DNA of 64,000 bases from DASQPR01 sp963797605 (GTDB taxonomy: Bacteria; Actinomycetota; Actinomycetes; Mycobacteriales; Micromonosporaceae): assembly GCA_963797605.1 (NCBI GenBank), contig CAWCPX010000013.1:186001-250000 (forward strand). The letters are read 5' to 3'. A program made the translations under genes and the position numbers. Every line of letters starts with the position of its first letter. Within the stretch, counting starts at the first letter, position 1. Below, in pieces: positions 18,495 through 27,119 of this stretch. The notes under the pieces were generated by a model. It was not told the DNA's origin. It worked only from the letters and a program-made list of their open reading frames with translations, and did no database searches.

Positions 18495-21400
18495 GTGGAA
18501 AGCGCGATCGACGAATGCCTGGACGAGTTGCGCAAGGCGTTCGAGGAGATTGACCACTGGATCCACGTACCGTTCTTCGAAATGCTGGTCAGCATCCCCA
18601 AGGGCAACGAGAACGACCTTTACGACCTGGCCTCCAAATACTCCGACGCCGCGCTGCTGCACGCCGGGCACGCGCAGGACGTGTCCACGCATCTCAACGA
18701 CCTCTACACGAGCTGGTCCGGTGACGGTGCCGCGCAGGTGGCCCAGGAGAACGTCCAGCAGTACCTGCAACAGATCGCGGCGACCAGCGAAGCGCTCATG
18801 GAGATGGAGGGCCTGGTCAACAACGGCGCGCAGGAGATCGAGTCGACCAAGTTCATGGCGATCCTGAGCCTCGTGTTCCTGTTGATCACGCTGATCCAGG
18901 TCATCATGACGCTGATCGTCTCCTTCGGCGCCACCGCTGTCGAAGGGGCCGGCGCGGTCGCGTTTTGCAAGCAGGCGCTGTCGACCGCGCTCCGCACACT
19001 GCTCGCGAAACTGCGCAGCCTCACCGTGAAAGGCCTGGTGAAGCTCGCGCTCAAGCGGGGTGTGCAGTTCGCCGCGTTCACCGCCCTCAGCAAGGGCGGC
19101 ATCTTCGTGATCCAGACCGCTGAGGGCCACGACCCCAGCTGGGACTGGAAATCGTTCAGCGGCGAAATGCTCGACAGCTTCACGACCGGCTTCATCGGCG
19201 GCCCGCTCAGCTTCGGCATGCACGGTCCGCTCGCGGAAGCCCTCGCCATGGGCGGTGGCCAGGTCGGCGACAACCTCTTCAAGAAGCTGCGCAGCGAAGC
19301 GCTCGGAGACTCGCAGTGGGCGAAGGATTGGGGTCTCTACCAGGACCCATCCACGATCGGATTGATGGACGGCGTGGTGCAAGCCGGGCTGTTCGGCGCC
19401 GTCATGGGCGCCGGCGGCCTGAAGGACTCGCTCCCCGACCTGCTCGGTAGGACGAAAGCAGATCTGGACCTGGGCCGCCTCGGCGATCTCAACCTGGTCG
19501 ACGATTCACCGGACGCGCTCGATCAATTCCACGCGGGCGACGATCCGCTGGCGGCGCCGTCAGAGGCACCGGACGTCGAGACCACCGGCGCGACGGATCA
19601 GGCTCCGGAGGGTGCACCGGCGGCCGTCGACGCGCAGGCATCCGCGGACGCGTCCACCGAGGCGGCGGCGAAGGCGCCAACCGAGGCATCAGCCGACGCG
19701 AAAGCGCCCGCCGAGGTGTCGACGGAGGCGTCGACCGATACGAAAGCGCCCGCGGAAACGTCCGTTGACGAGAAGACCCCGACCGAGACGGCGTCGGACA
19801 CCGACCGGTCCGCGACGACCGACCGCGCCGACCCCACCGACCCGACGACCGCCGCCGAGACCCGGAGCGATCCCCGCACCGAGACCACCACCACGGACAC
19901 GCGGACGGAGACCACCGATCGCACCGGTCACAACGATCCTGCCGGCCACGACGACCGCCCCGCCACCGATGACAGGCAGTCCGCGCCGACCGCCGACCGC
20001 AAGGCCCCGACCACCGACGACACGCGTTCCACCACGCCGGCGCACGACAAGCCGCGCTTCTTCGAGTGGAAAAAGCGATACGAACTTCGCGAGGCCGACG
20101 CGTACGACAAGCGGCTCACCGAAGGCTTCGTCGGCACCGACCGTCGGGAACCGGTGCCGCTGAACCACGACATGGTCAGCCGGGTGCTCGACCAGCGACC
20201 GGAAGATCTGAACCCGGTCGGCCAGCGGATGCGGCACTTCGTCGAACAGCATTTCACCGAGGTGCGCGAGGACGGCGTACGCCAGGCCGTCGACGACGCC
20301 ACGATCCAGGCGACGCTCGCCGATCTCGGCCGGATGACCGAACCGCCGACACCGACGGTCGGTCATGACGATGCCGGGCTCGGCAAGACACCGGCGGACG
20401 TCCCGGAACCGCGGCGCAGCCCGGAGCGTTGGGCGGCCGCCGACGGTCCGACCCGGACGGCGGACCCGGTCGCGGTGTCGCGCGGCCAGTCGCTGCTCGG
20501 CGAGGTGCTCGACCACCAGTTCGGCCGCGACGGCTGGGAGCCGACCTCCGACGCGACCGTCGAGACGGTCACCACGATGGTGCGCCGGGTGCTGACGACG
20601 TCGGGCCGGGAACTGGCGAAGGCACCCGAGGCCCGCCGTATCCGCAGTTTCGTCACCGAGCACCTGACCCGCGGCGACGGCTCGGGCGGGCGGGTGCCAC
20701 TCGATGCCGAGGAGATGCGTACCAAGCTGGGTGATCTCTACCGCGACGACACCGTCCGCGCCCCGTCCGGCATCGACGAGCACCCGGCAGAGCCGCCGAC
20801 CGAGCACCCAACCCAGCCGACAACCGAGCCCTCGACTGAGCACCCGGCATCGGATCCCGCCGGCCACGACGATCGGCCACCCACCGACCACGAAACCGAC
20901 GGCCGGGCATCCGACGGGCCGCCGCCACGGCACCCGGTCGCCGAGCCGCCCGCGGACCAACCCGTCGATCACGCTCGCCCGCGATCACACGATCCGGCCG
21001 AACCGAAGACCGAGGAGCGGCGACGCGAATTCCTCGAACGCGAGGCGACGCCCGAACTGCCCGGCATCATCCGTACCAGTGTGGTCGAGCACACGCGTTT
21101 TGAAATGGCCTTTGATCGTTTCCCGGTCGAGGACTTCCCGGGTGGCGTCGACAGTCCGGAGGCGCGCGCGGCGACGCACGAAGCCGCTCGGATGCTGGTC
21201 GACAAGATGCACGAACACGAGGTCGCGGCCATGCACAAGTGGCTGACCTCGACCGATGTCCGGCCAAGCCGCACCGTCATGAGCCGGATGGGCCAGACGT
21301 CGACCGCCGTGATGCTGCGCGACGGCACGCTCGTGGCCGCGTCCAGCGAGCGTGAGGTGACCGGCACCCCGATCGACCGCGACCTCGCGTTCGGCGACGA

Positions 21401-23921
21401 GGTGCCGCCCGACCTGAAACCGAAGATCGTCGGCACCGACGAGGTCGTTCGCAACAAGGCCATCGCGGACATCTACGACTCGATTCCGCAGTCGCAGCGC
21501 TCGCCGTTCCACGGTCACTGCGGTGAGTCCGTGGTGCTGAGCCGGGTCGCCGCCGATATCGAGCGGCCGTTCCAGCGGGCGTTCCTCGACCGGGAAGGTG
21601 TCACGAAACTCGACGACCTGACGCCGGCGCGACGAGCCGACTACGACCGCGATTTCGACACGCATCTGCGCGAACAACTCGCCGGCGGCAACATCGCCTC
21701 GCACTTCGCCGGCGGCCCCGAGATGGGCGACGAGCAGTTCCCCTGTGCCAGCGACGATCTCGTGATCGACCAGCTCGACCTGCGTTCGGACTACGTCGAC
21801 CGCCTGAGTTCGCAGGCGTACGTCGATGCCGAGCACGGCGTGGTCTCGCTGGTTCCCGAGGGCGATCTGCTCCGCGACCACGCCCAGGCGCTCGCGAGTG
21901 CCCATCCGGACGTGCTCGTCGTCGTCACCCACGGCCGGCACGCCGCGGACAGCTTCGTCACGACCGTCGGCGGTGAACGCCTCAGTCACGTCGAAGTGGC
22001 CCGCATCCTGACACGGATCAACGCCGAGCATCCCGAGCTGGCCCCGCGCATGAAGATCCTGATGTTGGAGTGCGAGGGCGGCCGGGAGTTCACGACGAAG
22101 CTGGGCGACCAGACGACGTTCGCGACTCAGCTCGCGGCCCGGCTCGGCACCGACGTGATCGCGCCGACGCAGCGGGTGTGGATCAGCGACACCGGGCGGA
22201 TCCGGCTGGGTGAGTTCGCCGAGGAGGCGACCGGTGTCGAGGCCAGCGGCACGACCGCGGGGCCGGGCTGGATCCACGCCGATGCGACCGGTCATGTCGA
22301 GCCCGGCGACGTGAGCGGCATGCTCACGCATCGCGACGGCGCGCCGTCCCACTGGGAATCCGCGGCCCCGGACGCGCACGAGCCGACGCCGCCACCGGAT
22401 GCCCAGCCGACGCCGCCGCCCGATCTGGACTGGCGACCCGAGTTCCCGAGGACGCTGCCCGACGACCACCCGCTGCTCACCCCGACGGACCAGATCAACA
22501 CGCCCGAGCGGCAGCAGATGCGGGCCGAGATCGTCACGAACGCGCTCGGCGACGCGCAACCGGTGACCGAGGGCAAGCCGGCGATGTACGTGATGGGTGG
22601 CGGTGGCGCGTCCGGAAAGGGGTTCGTGCTCGACCGGCTCGTCCGCGACGGCGAGGTGCCCTCCGACAACGTGGTGCACCTCGACCCGGACGGGCTCAAG
22701 GAGAGCATTCCGGAGTACCGGCAGATCGTGGCGGCCGGCGACTCCCGGGCTGCCGCGGTCGCGCACGAGGAGAGCAGCACGCTCGCGAAGACCATCCTGT
22801 CCGAGGCGCTCGCCCGCAAGCTCAACATCGTCTACGACGTCACGCTCGGCGATCCGCGTAAGGCCATCGACCTGCTCCGACGCGTACACGAGGCCGGGTA
22901 CGAGATCCATCTGTACGGCGTAAGCGTCGATGCCGATGTCGCCGTGCAACGGAACATGTCCCGAGCCGCCGAGACCGGCCGCTACGTGCCCGTCGAGATG
23001 CAGCTCTCCGCGCACCGGGGCTTCACGCGCGGCTTCCCGGCGTATGCCGACCTGGCCGACACCGCGTCGCTCTTCGACACCAGCGGCGGCAAGACGGTGC
23101 TGATGGCGGTGAAGCCCCGCGGCGGCGACCTGCAGATCGCCCGCGAGGAAAACTACACCGCGTTCCTGCACAAGGCGGACATCGATCCGCACGCGGCCAC
23201 CCGCGCCGACCTCTACCGCGAGCCGGAGCGGATCGAACCGCCCGCCGTGGCACCGGGCCGAGACCAGTACGTCGACGGCGGCATGGCCAACCTCGCGCGT
23301 ACCAGCCGGACGGCCAGCGGCACCGTCGACACGTCCGCGTCGGCCGGCAAGGCGGATCAGATGGCGGCCGATCTCTCCGGCGATCGCGCGGCCTCGCTCG
23401 CACAGGACAACTACCGATCCGTGCTGACCTCGCTCTACGACGACCGCGGCAGGGAGTTCGCCGACCCGGCCGAGTTGACGCGCTACGTCGAGCACGTGGT
23501 CACCCGGGTGAACACCGGCATCACCAAACCGGGCGTGCTCTACCGGGAACACGACTCCGACAAGTACCCGTCCTACACCCGCGTCGCCGACCTCCCGGCC
23601 GCCCGGGACCGCTTCTTCACCGAGCTGTACCGGCGGATCAACGACCCGGCGGCGGACCCGGTCGAGACGGCGGCGTGGGTTGAGTACCGGATGGACATGA
23701 CCGATCACCTGTGGGCCGACGGCTGCGGCAAGACGGCGAAGGCGATCGCCGGGTGGACGCTGATGCGGTCCGGCTACCCGCTGCCCGACTATCCGGCGGC
23801 ACGGGCCGACCAGTTCGCGCACGCACCCCGGCTGCCCAGTTCGGCCGGTGCGGGCGTCGACGCCGTACAGTTCAGGGACTGGTTGGACTACTACCGTTCG
23901 CTGTTCGGAGCCGCGTCGTGA
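18495..23921 (+). CDS. Giant T7SS polymorphic toxin: WXG-like head, membrane segment, protease, zeta-kinase and Fic-like modules
   Basis: 1808 residues from GTG 18495 (site GGAGAGAGG). Order: helical ESX head with WSG at 74-76; hydrophobic segments at about 120-145 and 180-215; acidic Thr/Ala/Asp-rich disorder at about 340-520; two related helical repeats (560-613 and 695-750); a second disordered linker (about 755-840); a deaminase-like domain with MGQTSTAVMLRDG and HGHCGES (Cys1009, Glu1011) and a lone PC (Cys1084); a caspase-like/C80-type module with VVTHGRH (His1146) and LMLECEGG (Cys1193); a zeta-toxin kinase with P-loop MGGGGASGKG (Lys1375) and LDPDG (Asp1397, Asp1399); and a Fic-like end with HLWADGCGKTAK (His1738). 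Zeta toxins phosphorylate UDP-GlcNAc; Fic proteins usually AMPylate. The protease may release the effector parts. ESX export is inferred from context. Confidence 0.88.
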   Translation: MESAIDECLDELRKAFEEIDHWIHVPFFEMLVSIPKGNENDLYDLASKYSDAALLHAGHAQDVSTHLNDLYTSWSGDGAAQVAQENVQQYLQQIAATSEALMEMEGLVNNGAQEIESTKFMAILSLVFLLITLIQVIMTLIVSFGATAVEGAGAVAFCKQALSTALRTLLAKLRSLTVKGLVKLALKRGVQFAAFTALSKGGIFVIQTAEGHDPSWDWKSFSGEMLDSFTTGFIGGPLSFGMHGPLAEALAMGGGQVGDNLFKKLRSEALGDSQWAKDWGLYQDPSTIGLMDGVVQAGLFGAVMGAGGLKDSLPDLLGRTKADLDLGRLGDLNLVDDSPDALDQFHAGDDPLAAPSEAPDVETTGATDQAPEGAPAAVDAQASADASTEAAAKAPTEASADAKAPAEVSTEASTDTKAPAETSVDEKTPTETASDTDRSATTDRADPTDPTTAAETRSDPRTETTTTDTRTETTDRTGHNDPAGHDDRPATDDRQSAPTADRKAPTTDDTRSTTPAHDKPRFFEWKKRYELREADAYDKRLTEGFVGTDRREPVPLNHDMVSRVLDQRPEDLNPVGQRMRHFVEQHFTEVREDGVRQAVDDATIQATLADLGRMTEPPTPTVGHDDAGLGKTPADVPEPRRSPERWAAADGPTRTADPVAVSRGQSLLGEVLDHQFGRDGWEPTSDATVETVTTMVRRVLTTSGRELAKAPEARRIRSFVTEHLTRGDGSGGRVPLDAEEMRTKLGDLYRDDTVRAPSGIDEHPAEPPTEHPTQPTTEPSTEHPASDPAGHDDRPPTDHETDGRASDGPPPRHPVAEPPADQPVDHARPRSHDPAEPKTEERRREFLEREATPELPGIIRTSVVEHTRFEMAFDRFPVEDFPGGVDSPEARAATHEAARMLVDKMHEHEVAAMHKWLTSTDVRPSRTVMSRMGQTSTAVMLRDGTLVAASSEREVTGTPIDRDLAFGDEVPPDLKPKIVGTDEVVRNKAIADIYDSIPQSQRSPFHGHCGESVVLSRVAADIERPFQRAFLDREGVTKLDDLTPARRADYDRDFDTHLREQLAGGNIASHFAGGPEMGDEQFPCASDDLVIDQLDLRSDYVDRLSSQAYVDAEHGVVSLVPEGDLLRDHAQALASAHPDVLVVVTHGRHAADSFVTTVGGERLSHVEVARILTRINAEHPELAPRMKILMLECEGGREFTTKLGDQTTFATQLAARLGTDVIAPTQRVWISDTGRIRLGEFAEEATGVEASGTTAGPGWIHADATGHVEPGDVSGMLTHRDGAPSHWESAAPDAHEPTPPPDAQPTPPPDLDWRPEFPRTLPDDHPLLTPTDQINTPERQQMRAEIVTNALGDAQPVTEGKPAMYVMGGGGASGKGFVLDRLVRDGEVPSDNVVHLDPDGLKESIPEYRQIVAAGDSRAAAVAHEESSTLAKTILSEALARKLNIVYDVTLGDPRKAIDLLRRVHEAGYEIHLYGVSVDADVAVQRNMSRAAETGRYVPVEMQLSAHRGFTRGFPAYADLADTASLFDTSGGKTVLMAVKPRGGDLQIAREENYTAFLHKADIDPHAATRADLYREPERIEPPAVAPGRDQYVDGGMANLARTSRTASGTVDTSASAGKADQMAADLSGDRAASLAQDNYRSVLTSLYDDRGREFADPAELTRYVEHVVTRVNTGITKPGVLYREHDSDKYPSYTRVADLPAARDRFFTELYRRINDPAADPVETAAWVEYRMDMTDHLWADGCGKTAKAIAGWTLMRSGYPLPDYPAARADQFAHAPRLPSSAGAGVDAVQFRDWLDYYRSLFGAAS

Positions 23922-24778
23922 CCTCTGCCAGCCGCCTGGACGACCTTCGGAGCCGCCACATGAGCGACATCGTGCCGACGTCCCGGCGCGACCGCATGCG
24001 CGCGCTGACCCGCAGCGGCCACGCCGGCCAGACGCGCAACGGCGACCGGCTGCCCTACTGGGTGCACACCGACGCCGTCGCGGACATCTGTGACCAGGCG
24101 CTGCGCCGGTTCGACGAACTGCCTGCCGACGAAGCCGGCGATCTCGTCCTCGCGGCGCACGGCCACGACCTCTACGAGGACACGGACGTCTCGCCCGACC
24201 AGATCCGTGAGGAGTTCGGCGACCGCGTCGACCGCCTGATCGACGGCATGACGAACCACGTCGGCGACCACGATCGCGCCGAGTACATGCGCCACCTGGC
24301 CGCGGCTGACGACGACGTTCGCGTGATCAAGTGCGCAGACCTGATCGACAACATGCTCAGCGTCGCGTACGGCCTGCATGACCTCGGCCTCGAGTGGGCG
24401 CGTGGCTTCTTCCTTCCGATCGCCGGCGAGACCCGCGAGGTGCTCGCCGCCACCCCGTTCACCCGCCTGCCCGCGACCGGCGCCTACCTCGTCACACTCG
24501 TCGAGTGGGCGTGGCAGCGGCTGGCCGGCGCCATCGAGACGGCTGCGGACGTGGCCGCTGCGCAACCGACCCATTCGAGCCACCCGACAGGAGACACCGT
24601 GACCGACGACGACAAGCTCACCCCCGAGGCGCGGGCGATGGTCGAGCGGCTGAGCTTCACCGACGAGGAGTGGGCCGAGTCGAAGGCGGCCACCGAAGCC
24701 GAGGCGAAGCGCAAGGCGAAGGAACTCTTCGGCGACCAGCAACCGTTCGCGATCCCGGACACTGACACGGACGCTTAG
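23918..24778 (+). CDS. RelA/SpoT-type HD-domain hydrolase, coupled to the toxin gene (candidate immunity protein)
   Basis: 286 residues from GTG 23918, whose GTGA overlaps the toxin stop codon, so translation is coupled. Residues 45-150 hold an HD domain: His50, AHGHDLYEDTD (His83-Asp84, Glu87-Asp88), FGDRVDRLIDGMTNH and KCADLIDNM (Asp141), as in the hydrolase half of RelA/SpoT and small alarmone hydrolases. Some small alarmone hydrolases act as antitoxins, so an immunity role is plausible. The last about 60 residues are highly charged (DDDKLTPEARAMVERLSF…), preceded by an in-frame GTG at 24600 with an aggaga site. That tail could also be made as a separate small protein. Confidence 0.82.
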   Translation: MTSASRLDDLRSRHMSDIVPTSRRDRMRALTRSGHAGQTRNGDRLPYWVHTDAVADICDQALRRFDELPADEAGDLVLAAHGHDLYEDTDVSPDQIREEFGDRVDRLIDGMTNHVGDHDRAEYMRHLAAADDDVRVIKCADLIDNMLSVAYGLHDLGLEWARGFFLPIAGETREVLAATPFTRLPATGAYLVTLVEWAWQRLAGAIETAADVAAAQPTHSSHPTGDTVTDDDKLTPEARAMVERLSFTDEEWAESKAATEAEAKRKAKELFGDQQPFAIPDTDTDA

Positions 24779-24789
24779 CGGCCGCCCGA

Positions 24790-25135
24790 TCCTGGCGGTC
24801 TTCGCGTAGCTCCGGCGGTCTCCGCGTAACCCGGGCGGCTTCGCGTAACCCGGGCGGCTTCGTGTAACCCGGGCGGTCTCCGCGTAACCGGGCGGCTTCG
24901 TGTAACTCGGGCGTTCTTCGCGCAGCCCGGGTGGCTTCGCGTAACGCGGGCGGCTTCGTGTAACTCGGCGGTCTTCGCGCAGCCCGGTGTTCGCGTAACG
25001 GGCGGTCTTCGCGCAGCCGGGGCGGCTTCGCGTAAACCGGGCGGTCTTCCCGCAGCCGGGGCGGCTTCGCGCGACCCGGGCGGCTCCGCGCAACTCGGGC
25101 GGCTTCCCCGCAACCCGGGCGGCCTTCCCGCCGAA
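24790..25135. repeat. Minisatellite of about 17 copies of a 19-base GC-rich unit
   Basis: Tandem copies of cttcgcgtaacccgggcgg and 16-20-base variants (tctccgcgtaacccgggcgg, tcttcgcgcagcccgggtgg and others) run from just after the HD gene. Variation in length breaks any long reading frame and the unit is not palindromic as a whole. There are no unique spacers, so this is not a CRISPR array. Confidence 0.85.
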
Positions 25136-25401
25136 CCACCCGCCCCGGCCTGCGCCCGATTTGTCGCGTGTCGACACACCCATTCCCGGATTTCCGACAC
25201 CACTGTCAATTCGCATCCGCCGCGACGACGCTCACGTCGGAAATCCGACCGCATCGGTGTGTCGCGCAAGCGTGTCGCGTCCCGCCTGGCGGTGGATCTC
25301 CCGATTCGGCGGTGCCGGGCGATCACTCGGCGACACCGACCCGAGGATCGCCCTCCCGAAAGCCCTGGTCACACGTCTGTCGTCACCATTCGGCGCCACC
25401 G
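25136..25401. other. Non-coding spacer with nested inverted repeats
   Basis: No gene with a ribosome site is seen. The first part contains the structured element at 25172-25264 and a 10-base palindrome gtgtcgacac at 25168-25177. The rest leads into the operator-like boxes before the RHH gene. Confidence 0.5.
25172..25264. repeat. Nested inverted repeat, possible structured RNA or cruciform
   Basis: Outer arms cgacacacc (25172-25180) and ggtgtgtcg (25256-25264) enclose inner arms ggatttccgac (25188-25198) and gtcggaaatcc (25236-25246). All are perfect, giving a two-stage stem with a 37-base central loop. It resembles no riboswitch I know. Confidence 0.5.
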
Positions 25402-25463
25402 TGGCACCCTTTTGAGCCAAAGTGGCTTGCGATGGTGCCAAAGTGGTGCCATGATGGTGTCAT
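25402..25463 (+). promoter_or_regulatory. Candidate operator boxes before the RHH regulator gene
   Basis: tggtgcca occurs at 25433-25440 and 25444-25451, exactly 11 bases (one helical turn) apart. An inverted copy, tggcacc, is at 25402-25408, and a short palindrome atga…tcat at 25451-25463 covers the start codon. Same-face tandem boxes suit ribbon-helix-helix dimers, so autoregulation is likely. Confidence 0.45.
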
Positions 25464-25986
25464 GGAACTGAGAACGTACGTAGAGAACCTGCGCAACGAG
25501 TTCGCCCTCGCGGCTGAGGGCGCCGACCCGGCCGGCCGGGAGGTGGCCGAACGTCTCTTCACGCAACTGGAGTCGGCCACGCGGCTCACGTTGCTCGATG
25601 CTCTCTCCGATGCCGCCGACGAGATCACGCGCGAACTCGCTCCGGGGTCGGTACACGTGCGGCTCCGGGGGCGTGAGCCCGATTTCGTGGTGACGCCCGC
25701 GGTCGCGCCGGTCGACGAGATCGAGCCGGTCGCCGCTCCGGCCGCTCCGGCGACGGCGGTGCCGGCGGCCGACGGAGACGACGGCGCCACGTCGCGCATC
25801 AACCTGCGCCTTCCCGAACATCTGAAGGCCAGCATCGAAGAAGCTGCCGGGCGCGCCGGTCTGTCGGTCAACGCCTGGCTCGTGCGGGCCGCCGCCGGCG
25901 CCGTGGAAGCCGCCGATCCGGACCGGGCTCCGGCTCGCCGAGCCGAACCCAGCCGCGGCCAGCGCTACACCGGCTGGGCCCGCTAA
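25462..25986 (+). CDS. Ribbon-helix-helix (HicB/Arc-like) regulator
   Basis: 174 residues from ATG 25462. Residues 1-80 form a helical domain (MELRTYVENLRNEFALAAEG…), followed by an Ala/Pro-rich linker. Residues about 113-155 (SRINLRLPEHLKASIEEAAG, then SVNAWLVRAA) are a clear RHH DNA-binding unit. No HicA-like toxin is adjacent, so this is a regulator rather than half of a HicAB pair. Downstream are DUF4097 and DrrAB-type ABC genes, a gene order seen in other actinomycetes, and it probably controls them and itself through the boxes at 25402-25463. Confidence 0.8.
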   Translation: MELRTYVENLRNEFALAAEGADPAGREVAERLFTQLESATRLTLLDALSDAADEITRELAPGSVHVRLRGREPDFVVTPAVAPVDEIEPVAAPAAPATAVPAADGDDGATSRINLRLPEHLKASIEEAAGRAGLSVNAWLVRAAAGAVEAADPDRAPARRAEPSRGQRYTGWAR

Positions 25987-25998
25987 CCAATCCCTTTA

Positions 25999-26203
25999 CC
26001 CGCGCCAGCACGGCACCAGCACGGCACCCGCGCCAGCACGGCACCAGCACGGCACCCGCGCCAGCACGGCACCCGCGCCAGCACGGCACCCGCGCCAGCA
26101 CGGCACCCGCGCCAGCACGGCACCCGCGCCAGCGCGACACCAGCACGGCACCAGCGCCAGCACGGCACCAGCACGGCACCCGCCCAAGCACGACACCAGC
26201 ACA
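25999..26203. repeat. Minisatellite of 17- and 11-base units
   Basis: Tandem cagcacggcacccgcgc (17 bases) alternates with a shortened cagcacggcac (11 bases), about a dozen units, with changes towards the right end. It lies between the RHH gene and the DUF4097 gene within the presumed operon. No ribosome site or gene is inside. Confidence 0.85.
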
Positions 26204-26235
26204 AACACCCACCGACCACATTTCTGGAGACCACC

Positions 26236-27079
26236 ATGCCTGTTTTCGATACACCAGAATCCATCATCATCGATATCGATCTGCCCGTCGGTGACGCCGA
26301 GATCATCGCGTCCGATCGCGTCGACACCGTCGTCGAGGTCCGGCCGCGGAACGCGTCCAGCAAGTCGGACATCAGCGCGGCGGAGCAGACCACGGTCGCG
26401 TACGACGCCGGCCGGCTGACGATCCGCTCGCCGAAGAGCTGGCGGCGTTAACGGCTTCGGCACCGGCCCGTCGGTGGACGTGATCATCCAGGCGCCCAGC
26501 GGATCGAGTCTGCAGGCCGAAGCGTAGTGGGCGACGTTTCGAAGCCAGGGCCGCCTCGGCGAATGCCGGTTCCACACCGGTGGTGCGATCCGTCTCGACG
26601 AGACCGGGCCGCTGACCATCGACACCAGCCACGGCACGATCGTCGCCGAACACGTCGCCGGCCCGGCCCACGTCACGACGTCGTCCGGCAAGGTCCGCCT
26701 CGGCTCGATCGACGGCGATTCCGAGATCAAGAACTCCTCCGGCGAATGCTCGATCGGCGAGGGCCGTGGCGACATCCGCGTCAGCACCGCGACCGGTGAC
26801 ATTACGGTCGGCAAGGCGATGGCGTCGGTGTCGGCTCGCACCGCGCACGGCAGCATCCGGATCGACGAGGTCTCGCGTGGCGCCGTCGACCTGCAGACCT
26901 CCTACGGCGCCATCGAGGTCGGCATGCGCCGGGGCACCGCCGCCTGGCTCGACCTCAGCTCACGGCACGGCCGGGTGCGCAACTCGCTCGACGAGACCGA
27001 CGGCCCGGCGGGCGCCGACGACACCGTCGAACTTCGTGCCAGCACCTCGTACGGCGACATCCTGATCCACCGCAGTTGA
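26236..27079 (+). pseudogene. DUF4097 beta-strand-repeat protein (three single-base indels)
   Basis: Starts at ATG 26236 (site ctggaga): MPVFDTPESIIIDIDLPVGDAEI. The reading frame breaks at about 26448 (an extra a after tggcggcgtt). It then needs one added g at about 26524 and loss of one t at about 26536 to restore EAVVGDVRSQGRLGECRF. The rest reads cleanly as the repetitive DUF4097/DUF4098 adhesin-like beta-helix (TSSGKVRLGSIDG, SSGECSIGEGRG, TATGDITVGKA and so on) to TGA 27077-27079. Each indel returns a well-conserved family sequence, so sequencing error is at least as likely as decay. The family often sits beside ABC exporters; its molecular role is unknown. Confidence 0.75.
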
Positions 27080-27119
27080 CCCTCTCTGTCACGCGATCAC
27101 ACCCCGAAACGAGGAGCGT

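Noticed and set aside
20985..23822. 945-codon minus-strand open frame inside the toxin gene
   Set aside because: Same shadow effect; the plus-strand frame carries conserved zeta and Fic motifs.
24790..25135. CRISPR array
   Set aside because: The units are directly contiguous with no unique spacers and drift in length; no cas gene is present.
25462..25986. HicAB toxin-antitoxin pair
   Set aside because: The RHH domain is HicB-like, but no small HicA (dsRBD-type) gene lies on either side.
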